A stretch of DNA of 64,000 nt from Streptomyces sp. NRRL S-37 (GCF_000721605.1 NZ_JOIZ01000006.1:372001-436000), one strand, 5' to 3'. Positions 41,653 through 51,477 are shown, numbered from the stretch's first letter. Program-made: numbers and translations. Notes: generated by a model not told the origin, from the letters alone.

Positions 41653-42426
41653 TCACTGGGCGTCGCGCCGCTTCAGCAGCACATAGCCGCCGACGACCGC
41701 CGCGAGCACCCAGAACACCATGATCCCGAGGCCGCCCCAGGGCCCGTACGGGGTGTCGTCGTCCGGGGGCGTCACCACCTGCATGATCCTGCTGCCGGCC
41801 TGGTCGGGCAGGAACTGTCCGACCTGCTTCGTGGCGTCGACGTTGCCGAGGATGTTGGAGATCAGGAAGAAGAACGGCATCAGGATGCCCAGCGACAGCA
41901 GGGGGAAGCGCAGCATCGTGGCGGCGCCCATCGAGAACAGCGCGATCAGCGTCATGTAGAGGCCGCCGCCGATCACCGCCCGCAGCACCCCGTCGTCCCC
42001 GATCGACGCCCTGAGGTCGCCGAGCATCGCCTGGCCCAGGAAGAACGTGGCGAAGCCGGTCGCCATGGAGACGACCAGGGCGAGCGCGGTGGCGACCGCC
42101 AGCTTGCTGAACAGGAAGGTGCCGCGCTGCGGCACGGCCGCCAGCGAGGCGCGGATCATGCCGGTGCTGTACTCGTTCGACACCACCAGCACCCCGAACA
42201 CGATCATCGCGAGCTGTCCGATGCTCATCCCGGCGAAGCTGATGAACGTCGGGTCGAAGGAGAGCCGGTCCCGCGCGCTCAGGGTCTCGAACTCGTTCCT
42301 CGACAGCGCCGAGATCAGCATGCCGAGCGCGATGGTGACGACCACCGCCAGGGAGAGCGTCCACACCGTGGACGCCACCGACCGGATCTTGGTCCACTCC
42401 GACCGTACGACCTGCGTCACCGCCAT
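41653..42426 (-). CDS. ABC-2 type transporter permease (second tandem module)
   Basis: A 257-residue permease with six helices, clearly paralogous to 39383-40255. It shares RSEWTKIRSVASTVWTL and SNEYSTGMIRASL, but lacks the Pro-rich N-terminus. It lies 5 bp after its ATPase gene. The substrate is unknown. Confidence 0.9.
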   Translation of the reverse strand: MAVTQVVRSEWTKIRSVASTVWTLSLAVVVTIALGMLISALSRNEFETLSARDRLSFDPTFISFAGMSIGQLAMIVFGVLVVSNEYSTGMIRASLAAVPQRGTFLFSKLAVATALALVVSMATGFATFFLGQAMLGDLRASIGDDGVLRAVIGGGLYMTLIALFSMGAATMLRFPLLSLGILMPFFFLISNILGNVDATKQVGQFLPDQAGSRIMQVVTPPDDDTPYGPWGGLGIMVFWVLAAVVGGYVLLKRRDAQ

Positions 42427-42431
42427 GCCGC

Positions 42432-43382
42432 TCAGCCCTTCTTCCAGCTCTCGCCCCACTGCCGCCGCGGGGGCGCGGGCGCGCCGGCGTGGTACTCCAC
42501 CGACTCCGCGGTCAGCCGCATGAACGCCTCCTCCAGGGAGGCCTGCCGCGGGCTCAGCTCGTGCAGCACCACCTGCTGCCGGGCCGCCAGCTCCCCGATG
42601 TGCTCGGCCTTGGAGCCGTCCACCTCCAGTGCCCCGTCGCCGCTCTCCACGGCGGTGATCCCCGCCCGGTGCAGCACGTCGAGCAGCCGCTCGCGCTGCG
42701 GGCTGCGGATCCGGACGTACGAGCGGGAGTTGCGCTCGATGAACTCGGTCATGGAGGTGTCGGCGAGCAGCCGGCCCTGGCCGATGACGACGAGGTGGTC
42801 GGCGGTCAGTGCCATCTCGCTCATCAGGTGGGAGGAGACGAAGACCGTACGACCCTGAGCGGCGAGGGATTTCATCAGCGTGCGGATCCAGTGGATGCCC
42901 TCGGGGTCGAGGCCGTTGACCGGCTCGTCGAACATCAGGATCCGCGGGTCGCCGAGCAGCGCGGCGGCGATCCCGAGCCGCTGGCCCATGCCGAGCGAGA
43001 ACCCCTTGGCCTTCTTCCGCGCCACCGCCGTCAGCCCGACCGCGTCCAGCACCTCGTGCACCCGCTGCCGCGGGATGCCGTTGCTCTGCGCCAGGCACAG
43101 CAGGTGGTTGTAGGCGCTGCGGCCCGGGTGCGCGCCCTTGGCCTCCAGCAGGGCGCCGATGCGGGTCAGCGGGTTCCTGAGCCGCTCGTAGTGCGTGCCG
43201 TCGATCCGCACGTCCCCGGTGGTCGGGTGGTCCAGGCCCAGGATCATCCGCATGGTGGTCGACTTGCCGGCGCCGTTCGGGCCGAGGAAGCCCGTGACGA
43301 TACCCGGCCGGACGGTGAAGGTCAGATCCCTGACCGCCACCTTCTCGCCGTACCGCTTGGTCAGCCCCTCGAGCTCGATCAT
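42432..43382 (-). CDS. ABC transporter ATP-binding protein (second tandem module)
   Basis: A 316-residue ATPase with Walker A GPNGAGKS, signature FSLGMGQRLGIAAAL and Walker B ILMFDEPVNGLDPEG. It is very similar to the ATPase at 40252-41532 over the first 290 residues, pointing to a tandem duplication. The operon starts just after a strong terminator behind filP. Confidence 0.92.
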   Translation of the reverse strand: MIELEGLTKRYGEKVAVRDLTFTVRPGIVTGFLGPNGAGKSTTMRMILGLDHPTTGDVRIDGTHYERLRNPLTRIGALLEAKGAHPGRSAYNHLLCLAQSNGIPRQRVHEVLDAVGLTAVARKKAKGFSLGMGQRLGIAAALLGDPRILMFDEPVNGLDPEGIHWIRTLMKSLAAQGRTVFVSSHLMSEMALTADHLVVIGQGRLLADTSMTEFIERNSRSYVRIRSPQRERLLDVLHRAGITAVESGDGALEVDGSKAEHIGELAARQQVVLHELSPRQASLEEAFMRLTAESVEYHAGAPAPPRRQWGESWKKG

Positions 43383-43404
43383 GCGATCACGCTAGAACGG
43401 GACA

Positions 43405-43436
43405 AAGCCCTCTGCCACCTCAGTGGCAGAGGGCTT
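43405..43436 (-). terminator. Strong terminator after filP
   Basis: The perfect 14-bp stem AAGCCCTCTGCCAC (43405-43418) and GTGGCAGAGGGCTT (43423-43436), with a CTCA loop, lies between the filP stop and the start of the ABC operon. Confidence 0.9.
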
Positions 43437-43458
43437 CGCCGGTGTACGTCGGTCGCCG

Positions 43459-44397
43459 TTACCGGGACTGCTGGGCCGGGACCCCGCGGGAGATCGGCTC
43501 GTCGTCGGTGGCGGGCGAGCCGGTCGCCGCCACCGCGGCACCGGTGAGCGTCGCCAGCATCTCGCGGACGTTCGTGAGCTGGGCGTTGATCGAGTCGCGG
43601 CGGTTGGTCAGCGCCGCGAGCTCCCGCTCGGATTCCGAACGGATCCGGTCGGCCTTGGCGTTGGCGTCGGCCACGATGTCCTCCGCCTGACGCTGGGCCG
43701 TCTCCACCGTCTGGCGGGCGCGGCGCTCGGCGTCGGTGCGCAGCTTCTCGGCCTCCAGGCGGAGCTGCTCCGCGCGGTGCTCGATCTCCGCGAGGCGCTT
43801 CTCGGCCTTCTGCTGGCGCGAGGCCAGGTCGCGCTCGGACTGCTCGCGGCGCTTGGCGAGGTTCGTCTCGAAGTCGGCGGCGGCCTGCGCGGCCTTGGCG
43901 CGGGTCTCCTCGAAGAGGGCGTCCGCCTCCTCCCGCTTGGACTGCGCGTCCTTCTGCGCCTCGGAACGCAGCTGGGCGGCGTCGCCCTGGGCCTTCTCGA
44001 CGATCCGGGCGCCCTCGTCCTCCGCCTTCGCCTTGCGGTCGGCGGCGTAGGACTCGGCGTCGTTGCGCACCTGCTGGGCGGCCGACTCGGCGAGCTCGCG
44101 GTGCTGCTCCGCCGCGCGCCGGGCTTCCTCGCGCAGGTCCTTCGCCTCCTCCTCGGCGAGGCGGAGGATCTTCTCCACGCGCGCGCCGAGACCGGCGTAC
44201 GACGGCTCGGCGTCGTTGACCTGGGCCTGGGCGTTCTGTGTCTCGAGGTGGAGCTCTTCGATGCGCTTTTCCAGAGCGGTGATGCGGGCGAGAGCGCTGT
44301 CACGGTCGGAGACGAGCTTGGAGATACGTTCGTCCACCTGAGCGCGGTCGTATCCACGCCGCACAAGCTCGAAGCCGTAGGGGGAAGTGTCGCTCAT
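43459..44397 (-). CDS. filP: Coiled-coil cytoskeletal protein FilP
   Basis: A 312-residue, almost wholly helical protein. A DivIVA-like N-terminal segment (MSDTSPYGFELVRRGYDRAQVDERI) is followed by coiled coil rich in Ala, Glu, Arg and Lys, and a short disordered tail. It matches Streptomyces FilP in size, composition and position next to scy. FilP forms intermediate-filament-like networks near hyphal tips, interacts with DivIVA and affects cell stiffness. It is transcribed separately from scy, with a 187-bp gap and a terminator behind it. Confidence 0.94.
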   Translation of the reverse strand: MSDTSPYGFELVRRGYDRAQVDERISKLVSDRDSALARITALEKRIEELHLETQNAQAQVNDAEPSYAGLGARVEKILRLAEEEAKDLREEARRAAEQHRELAESAAQQVRNDAESYAADRKAKAEDEGARIVEKAQGDAAQLRSEAQKDAQSKREEADALFEETRAKAAQAAADFETNLAKRREQSERDLASRQQKAEKRLAEIEHRAEQLRLEAEKLRTDAERRARQTVETAQRQAEDIVADANAKADRIRSESERELAALTNRRDSINAQLTNVREMLATLTGAAVAATGSPATDDEPISRGVPAQQSR

Positions 44398-44584
44398 GGG
44401 GTTCCTGTCGAATGAGACCGGTGAGGTGATAGGTGGAATCCTAGGGGCGAAAGCGCTGTGTCATCGAGCGGATGCGCGTTTGATACGGAGAATGACACCC
44501 CTTTTGAGTGGCTCGCCGCCGGAATGCTTGCCAAAAGCATGATCAAAGCCCTCACTCTACAAGGGATTTCGTCCGCTTTGCCAG

Positions 44585-47500
44585 CTATTCCGCCGACTTG
44601 CCACCCGTACGTGTACCCCCCGCGGCGGCCCCCGCCTTGACCCCGTTGTCCTTGGCGCCCCCCGGCGCCTCGAAGGACTCCAGCGCCTCCAGCACGTCCT
44701 GCACGCGCGAGATCTCCGCGTTGATGTCCTCGCGGCGCCGCACCAGCACCTCCAGCTCGCGCTTGCCCTCCTCGACCGTGCGCCGCGCCTCCCGGACCGC
44801 CTCGGCCTTCAGCTCCTCGGCCTCCCGCACGAGCGAGGCCTTCTTCTGCTCCGCCTCCTTGAGCAGGCCCTCGGCCTTCTTCACGGCGGCGATCCGCACC
44901 TTGCCGGCCTCGGAGTTGGCCTCGGAGACGATCTCCTTGGCCTTCGCCTCCGCCTTGGCGAGCTGCTCCTCGGCGGCCTTGATGAGCGCGTCGCACCGGT
45001 CGCCCGTCGACTTCATCGTCTCCGCCGCCTCACGGCGGGCCCGCTCGTGCAGCTCCTCGATCTCGGAGGTGATCCGGTCGCGCAGCTCCTCCGCGCGCTC
45101 CCTGATCTGCGTCGCGTCCCGGCGCGCGCCGACCAGCAGTTCGTCCGCGTCCGTACGGGCCTTCTCCACCCGCGTGTTGCCCTCGACGGTCGCCTCGGCG
45201 ACCAGCCGGTCGGCCTCGCTGCGGGCCGCGCCGACCATCGTGTCCGCCTGCGCCTCGGCCTCCGCCGTCGTCTTCAGCGCCTGCTGCCGCGCCTCGGCGA
45301 GCAGCTTGTCCGCCTCGGCGGTGGTCTCCGTGATGAGCGTGTCCACCTGCTCGGCCGCCTCGGAACGCCGCTTGTTGGCGTCCTTGCGGGCCTCGTCCAG
45401 CGTCCGCTCCGCCTCCTCGCGCGCGGCGGACACCAGCCGCTCGGCCTCCGACTCCGCACCGGACCTGACCCGCTCGGCCTCCTGGCGCATCCGCTCCGCG
45501 TGCGCCTGCGCCGACCCGACCGTCTCCGCCGCCTCGGCGCGCAGCCGCTCCGCGTCCCCGGTGGCGTCCGCGATCAGCTTCTCCGCCTTGGACACCGACT
45601 CCGACCGCAGCCGCTCGCTCTCCGCGAGGGTCTCGTCGGTGAGCCGCTCCGCCTCACTGCGGGCCTCGGTGATGAGGGTGTCCGCCTGCGTCGCCGCGTC
45701 CGAACGGATCCGGTTGGCGTCCTCACGGGCGTCCGCCCGGGTGCGCGCGGCGGCCTGCTCCGCCTCGGCGATCGTGTCGGACGCCTCCGTCCGCACCCGC
45801 TGGGCGTGCTCGGACACGTCCGTACGGATCCGGTCGGCCTCCGCGATGGCCTCGGACACCGTCCGCTCGGCCAGCGCCTTCGCGGCCTCCGTCTCCTCCT
45901 GCGCCTCGCGCCGCAGCCGGCCCGCGTCCTCGCCGGCCCGCTCCCGCTCCGCGTAGGCGTCGGAGCGGACCCGGTCCGCCTCCTCCTCGGCCTCACGGCG
46001 GGTGCGCTCCGCCGCGTGCTCGGCGGCGCTGCGCAGCCCGGCGATCTCCTCCTGCGCCTGCTCGTGCAGCCCGGCCACGGAGTCCCGCACCTGCTGGGCG
46101 TGCTGTTCGGCCGCCGACACCATCTCGGTGGCGCGCCGGTCGGCCTCCTCGACCAGCCGTACGGCCTCGGCCTGCGCCTCCTCCACCCGGGTGCGCGCCG
46201 ACGCCAGCAGCTCCTCGCTCTGCTCGCGGGCCCGCTCGCGCTCCTGGTCGGCCTCCTGCCGGGCCGCGCCGAGGAGTTCCTCGGCCTCGCGGCGGCGCCG
46301 GGCGGCCTCCTCCTGCGCGGCGGCCAGCGTCTCCGAGGCCTCCGTACCGATCCGCTCGGCGGCGGCCTGCGCCTCCGCGCGCATCCGGTCGGCGCTGTCC
46401 TGCGCCTCCGACTTCAGCCGCTCCGCCTCGGCCGCGGCCTCCGACCGCAGCCGCACGGCGACGGACTCGCCCTCCGCGCGGGACGCCGACGCGTCCGCGG
46501 CGGCCTCGTCCCGCAGCCGTTCGGCCTCCGCCTCCGCCTGCTGCCGCAGCGTCCGGATCCGCTCGGCGGCCTCCGCGCGCAGCCGCTCGGTCTCCTCGGC
46601 CGCCTCCCGGCGGATCCGGCCGGCCTCCTCACGCGCCTCGCTCAGCGCCTGCTCGGCCGACGCCAGCCGCTCCTCGGCCTCCGTGTGCAGCCGCGTCAGC
46701 TCCTCGGCGGCCTCCGCACGGCGCGCCTCCACCACCCGCTCGGTCTCCTCGCGCAGCTCGCGCGCGGCCCGCTCGGCGTCCTCCTTGAGCGCGTCGGCCT
46801 GCTCGACGGCCTCCGCGCGGTGCCGCTCGGCCTCCTGACGGGTGCGCTCCAGCGTCTCCTCGGCCTGCCGGCGCAGCGTCGTGGCCCGCTCGATGGCCTC
46901 GGTGCGGACCTTCTCGCTGTCGCCCTGCGCGGTGGAGCGCAGTTCGTCGGCGTCCGCCTTCGCCTTGGCGAGCAGCTCCTCGGCGGACCTCGCCGCCTCC
47001 TCGATCTGCGCCACGGCCTCCTTGCGGGCCTCCGCGCGGATCTTCTCGCCCTCGGCGACCGCGTCGGCGCGCAGCTGCTCGGCCTCGCCGCGCAGCCGGC
47101 GGGCCTCCTCCTGCAGCTCGACCGTCTTGGCGCGGTACTCCTTGGTGTCGTCCTTCGCCGCGCCCTTGAGCTGCTCGGCGATGTCGTGCGCCTCCGCGCG
47201 CAGCCGGTCCGCCTCGGCCTCGGCCTCGCTGCGGATCCGCTCGGCCTCCTCGGCCGCCGCCCTGGTGGTCCGCTTGGCCTCCTCGGACGCCTTGTTGAGG
47301 ACGTCCTCGGCGGTCTTGGCCGCCTTGGAGAGCTGGGTGGCGGACTCCTCGGCGGTGAGTGCGCGGGCCTTCTCGGCGGCCTCCGCGACGATCTTCTCGG
47401 CCTCCGCGCGGGCGTCGGCGACCAGCTGCTCGGCCTCCGCCTTGGTGGACTCGGCCTCCTTGGTGGCCTCACTGACCAGCCGCGCCACCTGCTCCTTGGC

Positions 47501-48430
47501 GGTGCGCGTACGGGTCTCGTTGGCGGACTCGGCGGAGGCGAGCGCCTTCGCGGCGGACTCCTTCGCCTCGGCGAGCACCTTCTCCGCCTCCGCGCGGGCC
47601 TCGCGCAGCGCGGATTCGGCCTGGGACATCCGCTCCTCGGCGGCCCGGCTGAGCTCCTGCGCCTCACGGCGCGCGGCCTCCGCCTCGCCGGCCGTCGACG
47701 TCCGGAGCTGCTCGGCGTGGTCGGTGGCCTCCTGGGCCTGCGTCGAGGCCGCGTTCAGCAGCCGCTCCGCGTCCGCGCGGGCCCGGCGCAGGATCTGCTC
47801 GGCCTCCGCGCGGGCCGACTCCGCCTCGCTCCGCAGCCGCTGCCGGGCCTCGGCCGTCAGCCGCTCCGCCTCCGCGCGGGCGGCGGCCAGCGCCTGCTCG
47901 GTCTCCGCGCGGGACTCCTCGAGGAGCCGGCGGGCCTGCTGCTCGGTGCGGGCGCGCAACTGCTCCGCCCACGCCACGTTCTCGTTGACGTGCGACTCGA
48001 CGGTCTGCCGGCGCTCCGCCAGCTCCTGGTCGAGCTGCTGGCGCCGCGTCACCGCCTCCTGGTGCAGCTCCGCCTGGAGCCGGGCCGCCTGCTCCGCGTG
48101 CTCCTGGAGGATCCGCTGGGTCTGCGCCCGCGCCTGGCTCAGCTCCCGCTCGGCGTCCGCGCGGATCTGGTCGGCCTGCAGCTGCGCGTTGCGCAGCAAC
48201 TGCTCGGCCTGGTAGCCGATGTCACCGCCGTCGTACGCGGGCCGGGACATGATGGTGCGCCGCGCCTCGTGCAGCTTGGCGCGCAGCACCTCGACCTGGT
48301 AGCCGAGGTCCTCGGCGTGCTGGATCGCCTTTTCCCGCTCGGTCTTCAGCCGCTTCATCTCGGCTTCGAACCGAGAGAGGTGGTCGACGTCAGCCGCCGG
48401 CTCTCGCTCCTGGCTCTCGTAGCCCCGCAC
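44585..48430 (-). CDS. scy: Polarised growth protein Scy, giant coiled coil
   Basis: About 1281 residues from GTG 48430 (MRGYESQEREPAADVDHLSRFE). Further in-frame starts exist upstream at 48481 and beyond, so the N-terminus is not certain. After a short DivIVA-like head (to about 70) nearly the whole protein is Ala-Glu-Arg-rich coiled coil with long-period repeats (units like AxxEAERxRxEAxxE). Scy organises the polarisome at hyphal tips, recruits DivIVA and FilP and marks new branch points. Its gene is next to filP in S. coelicolor as here. The repeats also leave long open frames on the opposite strand, which are not genes. Confidence 0.93.
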   Translation of the reverse strand: MRGYESQEREPAADVDHLSRFEAEMKRLKTEREKAIQHAEDLGYQVEVLRAKLHEARRTIMSRPAYDGGDIGYQAEQLLRNAQLQADQIRADAERELSQARAQTQRILQEHAEQAARLQAELHQEAVTRRQQLDQELAERRQTVESHVNENVAWAEQLRARTEQQARRLLEESRAETEQALAAARAEAERLTAEARQRLRSEAESARAEAEQILRRARADAERLLNAASTQAQEATDHAEQLRTSTAGEAEAARREAQELSRAAEERMSQAESALREARAEAEKVLAEAKESAAKALASAESANETRTRTAKEQVARLVSEATKEAESTKAEAEQLVADARAEAEKIVAEAAEKARALTAEESATQLSKAAKTAEDVLNKASEEAKRTTRAAAEEAERIRSEAEAEADRLRAEAHDIAEQLKGAAKDDTKEYRAKTVELQEEARRLRGEAEQLRADAVAEGEKIRAEARKEAVAQIEEAARSAEELLAKAKADADELRSTAQGDSEKVRTEAIERATTLRRQAEETLERTRQEAERHRAEAVEQADALKEDAERAARELREETERVVEARRAEAAEELTRLHTEAEERLASAEQALSEAREEAGRIRREAAEETERLRAEAAERIRTLRQQAEAEAERLRDEAAADASASRAEGESVAVRLRSEAAAEAERLKSEAQDSADRMRAEAQAAAERIGTEASETLAAAQEEAARRRREAEELLGAARQEADQERERAREQSEELLASARTRVEEAQAEAVRLVEEADRRATEMVSAAEQHAQQVRDSVAGLHEQAQEEIAGLRSAAEHAAERTRREAEEEADRVRSDAYAERERAGEDAGRLRREAQEETEAAKALAERTVSEAIAEADRIRTDVSEHAQRVRTEASDTIAEAEQAAARTRADAREDANRIRSDAATQADTLITEARSEAERLTDETLAESERLRSESVSKAEKLIADATGDAERLRAEAAETVGSAQAHAERMRQEAERVRSGAESEAERLVSAAREEAERTLDEARKDANKRRSEAAEQVDTLITETTAEADKLLAEARQQALKTTAEAEAQADTMVGAARSEADRLVAEATVEGNTRVEKARTDADELLVGARRDATQIRERAEELRDRITSEIEELHERARREAAETMKSTGDRCDALIKAAEEQLAKAEAKAKEIVSEANSEAGKVRIAAVKKAEGLLKEAEQKKASLVREAEELKAEAVREARRTVEEGKRELEVLVRRREDINAEISRVQDVLEALESFEAPGGAKDNGVKAGAAAGGTRTGGKSAE

Positions 48431-48659
48431 TGCGCGGTCCCATCCGTCCCCTGGTCGCAAGTCTGGCCGAGCTCCGTCCATCCGCCGAACGGGGCCCCCG
48501 GGGAATGGTGTCAGATCAGCGGCGGAGCATGGGCTGCCGCCCCGCGCTCGCCCCCCGGAAACCGGACCCCGGCGATCCCGCCGCCAAAGACGACGGGACT
48601 CGGTCACCACGCATCGAGCGGCGACCGGACCCAACCCTACCGGCCCTTATGTACGTGGG

Positions 48660-49100
48660 TCAGTGCCCGGACGACTCAACGGGCGCCGAAGTGACCAGTT
48701 CCGTCAGTACGCCGTGGCAGTCCTTGGGGTGCAGGAAGGTGATTCGTGACCCCATGGAGCCGCGCCGGGGCTCTTCGTACAGAACGCGTACGCCCTTGTC
48801 CTTGATGTCCGCGGCCTCCGCGTCCACATCCGCCGTACCGAAGGCGATGTGGTGGACGCCCTCGCCGTTCTTCGCCAGCCACTTGGCGACGGTGGAGTCC
48901 TCCCGGGTCGGCTCCAGGAGCTGCAGGTAGGAGGCCCCGCCGTCGGAGGTCTCATTGATCTTGAGCATGGCCTCGCGCACGCCCTGCTCCTCGTTGACCT
49001 CGGAGTGGAACACCTCGAAGCCGTACGTGGACCGGTAGAACTCGACGGTCTTGTCGAGGTCGAAGCAGGCGATCCCGATGTGGTCGATTCGCGTCAGCAT
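48660..49100 (-). CDS. mce: Methylmalonyl-CoA epimerase
   Basis: A 146-residue VOC-fold metal enzyme that interconverts (R)- and (S)-methylmalonyl-CoA. It begins MLTRIDHIGIACFDLDKTVEFY with the first metal His. VHHIAFGTADVD and the C-terminal ITFLHPKDCHGVLTELV carry the other conserved metal and active-site residues. It joins the B12-dependent mutases to propionyl-CoA metabolism. It is divergent from the thiolase gene across a 147-bp gap with a strong inverted repeat. Confidence 0.93.
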   Translation of the reverse strand: MLTRIDHIGIACFDLDKTVEFYRSTYGFEVFHSEVNEEQGVREAMLKINETSDGGASYLQLLEPTREDSTVAKWLAKNGEGVHHIAFGTADVDAEAADIKDKGVRVLYEEPRRGSMGSRITFLHPKDCHGVLTELVTSAPVESSGH

Positions 49101-49163
49101 GGATTCAGTGCAGCGCTCCCGCGATGGTTACGCAACGTGCGCGCGATCACACCGAAAGGGCGA

Positions 49164-49185
49164 TGACGTGGTCCACCGCACGTCA
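49164..49185. promoter_or_regulatory. Inverted repeat in the mce-thiolase divergent promoter region
   Basis: TGACGTG (49164-49170) and CACGTCA (49179-49185) form a perfect 7-bp dyad with an 8-nt spacer. It lies 64 bp from the mce start and 63 bp from the thiolase start, almost exactly midway, and could be an operator controlling both. Confidence 0.55.
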
Positions 49186-49247
49186 GTACATTCGAAGTAA
49201 ACCCTCGTTCACTCCTCGGCTGTGCAGCCGGAAGGGGATCGCAGCTC

Positions 49248-50471
49248 ATGTCTTCCGAAACTTCCGCACCATCCGCAACGAACGGCACGACCTCCGTCAT
49301 CGTCGCGGGCGCCCGCACCCCCATGGGTCGGCTGCTCGGCTCACTGAAGTCCTTCTCCGGAGCCGACCTCGGCGGCTTCGCGATCAAGGCCGCCCTCGAC
49401 CGTGCGGGGATCGGCGGCGACCAGGTCCAGTACGTGATCATGGGCCAGGTGCTCCAGGCCGGCGCCGGCCAGATCCCGGCCCGCCAGGCCGCCGTCAAGG
49501 CCGGCATCCCGATGAGCGTCCCGGCGCTCACCGTCAACAAGGTGTGCCTCTCCGGCCTCGACGCCATCGCGCTGGCCGACCAGCTCATCCGCGCCGGCGA
49601 GTTCGACGTGATCGTCGCCGGCGGCCAGGAGTCCATGACCAACGCCCCGCACCTGCTGCCGAAGTCCCGCGAGGGCTTCAAGTACGGCGCGGTGCAGATG
49701 CTCGACGCCATGGCGTACGACGGTCTGACCGACTCCTTCGAGAACATCGCCATGGGCGAGTCCACGGAGAAGCACAACACCCGCCTCGGCATCGCCCGCC
49801 CCGAGCAGGACGAGATCGCCGCCCTGTCCCACCAGCGGGCCGCCGCCGCGCAGAAGAACGGCGTCTTCGAGGCCGAGATCACCCCGGTCGAGATCCCGCA
49901 GCGCAAGGGCGACCCGGTGCTGTTCAGCAAGGACGAGGGCATCCGCGGCGACACCACGGCCGAGTCGCTCGGCAAGCTGCGTCCGGCCTTCGCCAAGGAC
50001 GGCACCATCACCGCGGGCTCCTCCTCGCAGATCTCGGACGGCGCGGCGGCCGTGGTCGTGATGAGCAAGGCCAAGGCGCAGGAGCTGGGCCTGGACTGGA
50101 TCGCCGAGATCGGCGCCCACGGCAACGTGGCCGGTCCCGACAACTCCCTCCAGTCGCAGCCGTCCAACGCGATCCGGCACGCCCTGAAGAAGGAGGGCCT
50201 GGAGGTCTCCGACCTCGACCTCATCGAGATCAACGAGGCCTTCGCCGCGGTCGCCGTGCAGTCAATGAAGGACTTGGGTGTTTCCACCGAAAAGGTGAAC
50301 GTCAACGGCGGCGCCATCGCGCTGGGTCACCCGATCGGGATGTCCGGCGCCCGGCTCGTCCTGCACCTGGCGCTGGAGCTGAAGCGGCGCGGCGGCGGTG
50401 TCGGCGCGGCGGCGCTGTGCGGCGGCGGCGGCCAGGGCGACGCGCTGATCGTGCGGGTTCCCAGGGCCTGA
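49248..50471 (+). CDS. Acetyl-CoA C-acetyltransferase (thiolase)
   Basis: A 407-residue thiolase. The nucleophilic Cys is in [15 protein letters not shown] (about residue 98), the catalytic His in [19 protein letters not shown] and the second Cys in [15 protein letters not shown]. It condenses or cleaves acetoacetyl-CoA in fatty-acid and ethylmalonyl-CoA or butyryl-CoA metabolism. It is followed by meaB after 40 bp on the same strand. ATG 49248 has GGAAGGGGA upstream. Confidence 0.95.
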   Translation: MSSETSAPSATNGTTSVIVAGARTPMGRLLGSLKSFSGADLGGFAIKAALDRAGIGGDQVQYVIMGQVLQAGAGQIPARQAAVKAGIPMSVPALTVNKVCLSGLDAIALADQLIRAGEFDVIVAGGQESMTNAPHLLPKSREGFKYGAVQMLDAMAYDGLTDSFENIAMGESTEKHNTRLGIARPEQDEIAALSHQRAAAAQKNGVFEAEITPVEIPQRKGDPVLFSKDEGIRGDTTAESLGKLRPAFAKDGTITAGSSSQISDGAAAVVVMSKAKAQELGLDWIAEIGAHGNVAGPDNSLQSQPSNAIRHALKKEGLEVSDLDLIEINEAFAAVAVQSMKDLGVSTEKVNVNGGAIALGHPIGMSGARLVLHLALELKRRGGGVGAAALCGGGGQGDALIVRVPRA

Positions 50472-50511
50472 TCCGCTTTTTGCAGGTTTTCCTCTCGTGA
50501 ACGGAGCTGTG

Positions 50512-51468
50512 ATGCAGGACGTCTCCTCGCTGGTCGCCCGGGCCAGGGAAGGCAGGCCACGGGCCGTGGCCCGGCTGATCTCCCTGGTGGAGGGGGCGTC
50601 CCCGCAGCTCAGGGAGGTGATGGCGGCCCTGGCGCCGCTGACCGGGAACGCGTACGTGGTCGGCCTGACCGGCTCCCCGGGCGTGGGCAAGTCCACCTCC
50701 ACCTCGGCCTTGGTGACCGCGTACCGCAAACAGGGCAAGCGGGTCGGCGTCCTCGCGGTGGACCCCTCCTCGCCCTTCTCGGGCGGCGCCCTGCTCGGCG
50801 ACCGCGTCCGCATGTCGGAGCACGCCTCCGACCCGGGCGTCTACATCCGCTCGATGGCGACGCGTGGCCACCTGGGCGGCCTGGCGTGGGCGGCCCCGCA
50901 GGCCATCCGCGTCCTGGACGCGGCGGGCTGCGACGTGATCCTGGTCGAGACGGTGGGCGTGGGACAGTCGGAGGTGGAGATCGCCTCCCAGGCCGACACG
51001 TCGGTGGTGCTCCTGGCCCCCGGCATGGGCGACGGGATCCAGGCGGCGAAGGCCGGAATCCTGGAGATCGGCGACGTCTACGTGGTCAACAAGGCCGACC
51101 GCGACGGCGCCGACGCCACCGCCCGCGAGCTGAACCACATGCTCGGCCTCGGCGAGTCCCGCGCCCCCGGCGACTGGCGCCCGCCGATCGTGAAGACGGT
51201 CGCCGCGCGGGGCGAGGGCGTCGACGAGGTCGTCGAGGCCCTGGAGAAGCACCGCGCCTGGATGGAGGAGGGGGGCGTCCTGACGGAACGCCGCCTGGCC
51301 CGGGCCTCCCGCGAGGTCGAGACCATCGCGGTCACGGCCCTGCGCGAACGCATCGGCGACCTCCACGGCGACCGCCGCCTGGACGCGCTGGCGGAACGCA
51401 TCATCGCGGGCGAGCTGGACCCGTACCGGGCGGCGGACGAACTGGTGGCGGGGCTGACCCGGGGCTGA
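50512..51468 (+). CDS. meaB: Methylmalonyl-CoA mutase-associated GTPase MeaB
   Basis: A 318-residue G3E-family GTPase that guards B12-dependent acyl-CoA mutases, gating cofactor loading and removing damaged cobalamin. The P-loop is GLTGSPGVGKST, the base-binding NKAD is in VVNKADRDG, and a switch region contains VDPSSPFSGGALLGDRVRM. ATG 50512 has GGAG at proper spacing; GTG 50497 is in frame upstream. It is co-directional with the thiolase. Its client could be methylmalonyl-CoA mutase (not in this window) or IcmA at 62 kb. Confidence 0.95.
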   Translation: MQDVSSLVARAREGRPRAVARLISLVEGASPQLREVMAALAPLTGNAYVVGLTGSPGVGKSTSTSALVTAYRKQGKRVGVLAVDPSSPFSGGALLGDRVRMSEHASDPGVYIRSMATRGHLGGLAWAAPQAIRVLDAAGCDVILVETVGVGQSEVEIASQADTSVVLLAPGMGDGIQAAKAGILEIGDVYVVNKADRDGADATARELNHMLGLGESRAPGDWRPPIVKTVAARGEGVDEVVEALEKHRAWMEEGGVLTERRLARASREVETIAVTALRERIGDLHGDRRLDALAERIIAGELDPYRAADELVAGLTRG

Positions 51469-51477
51469 CCGCAGTGG

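Noticed and set aside
45047..48694. 1215-codon plus-strand frame antisense to scy
   Set aside because: Leu/Arg-rich product arises from the complementary reading of Ala-Glu-Arg coiled-coil repeats; no domain and no ribosome-binding site.
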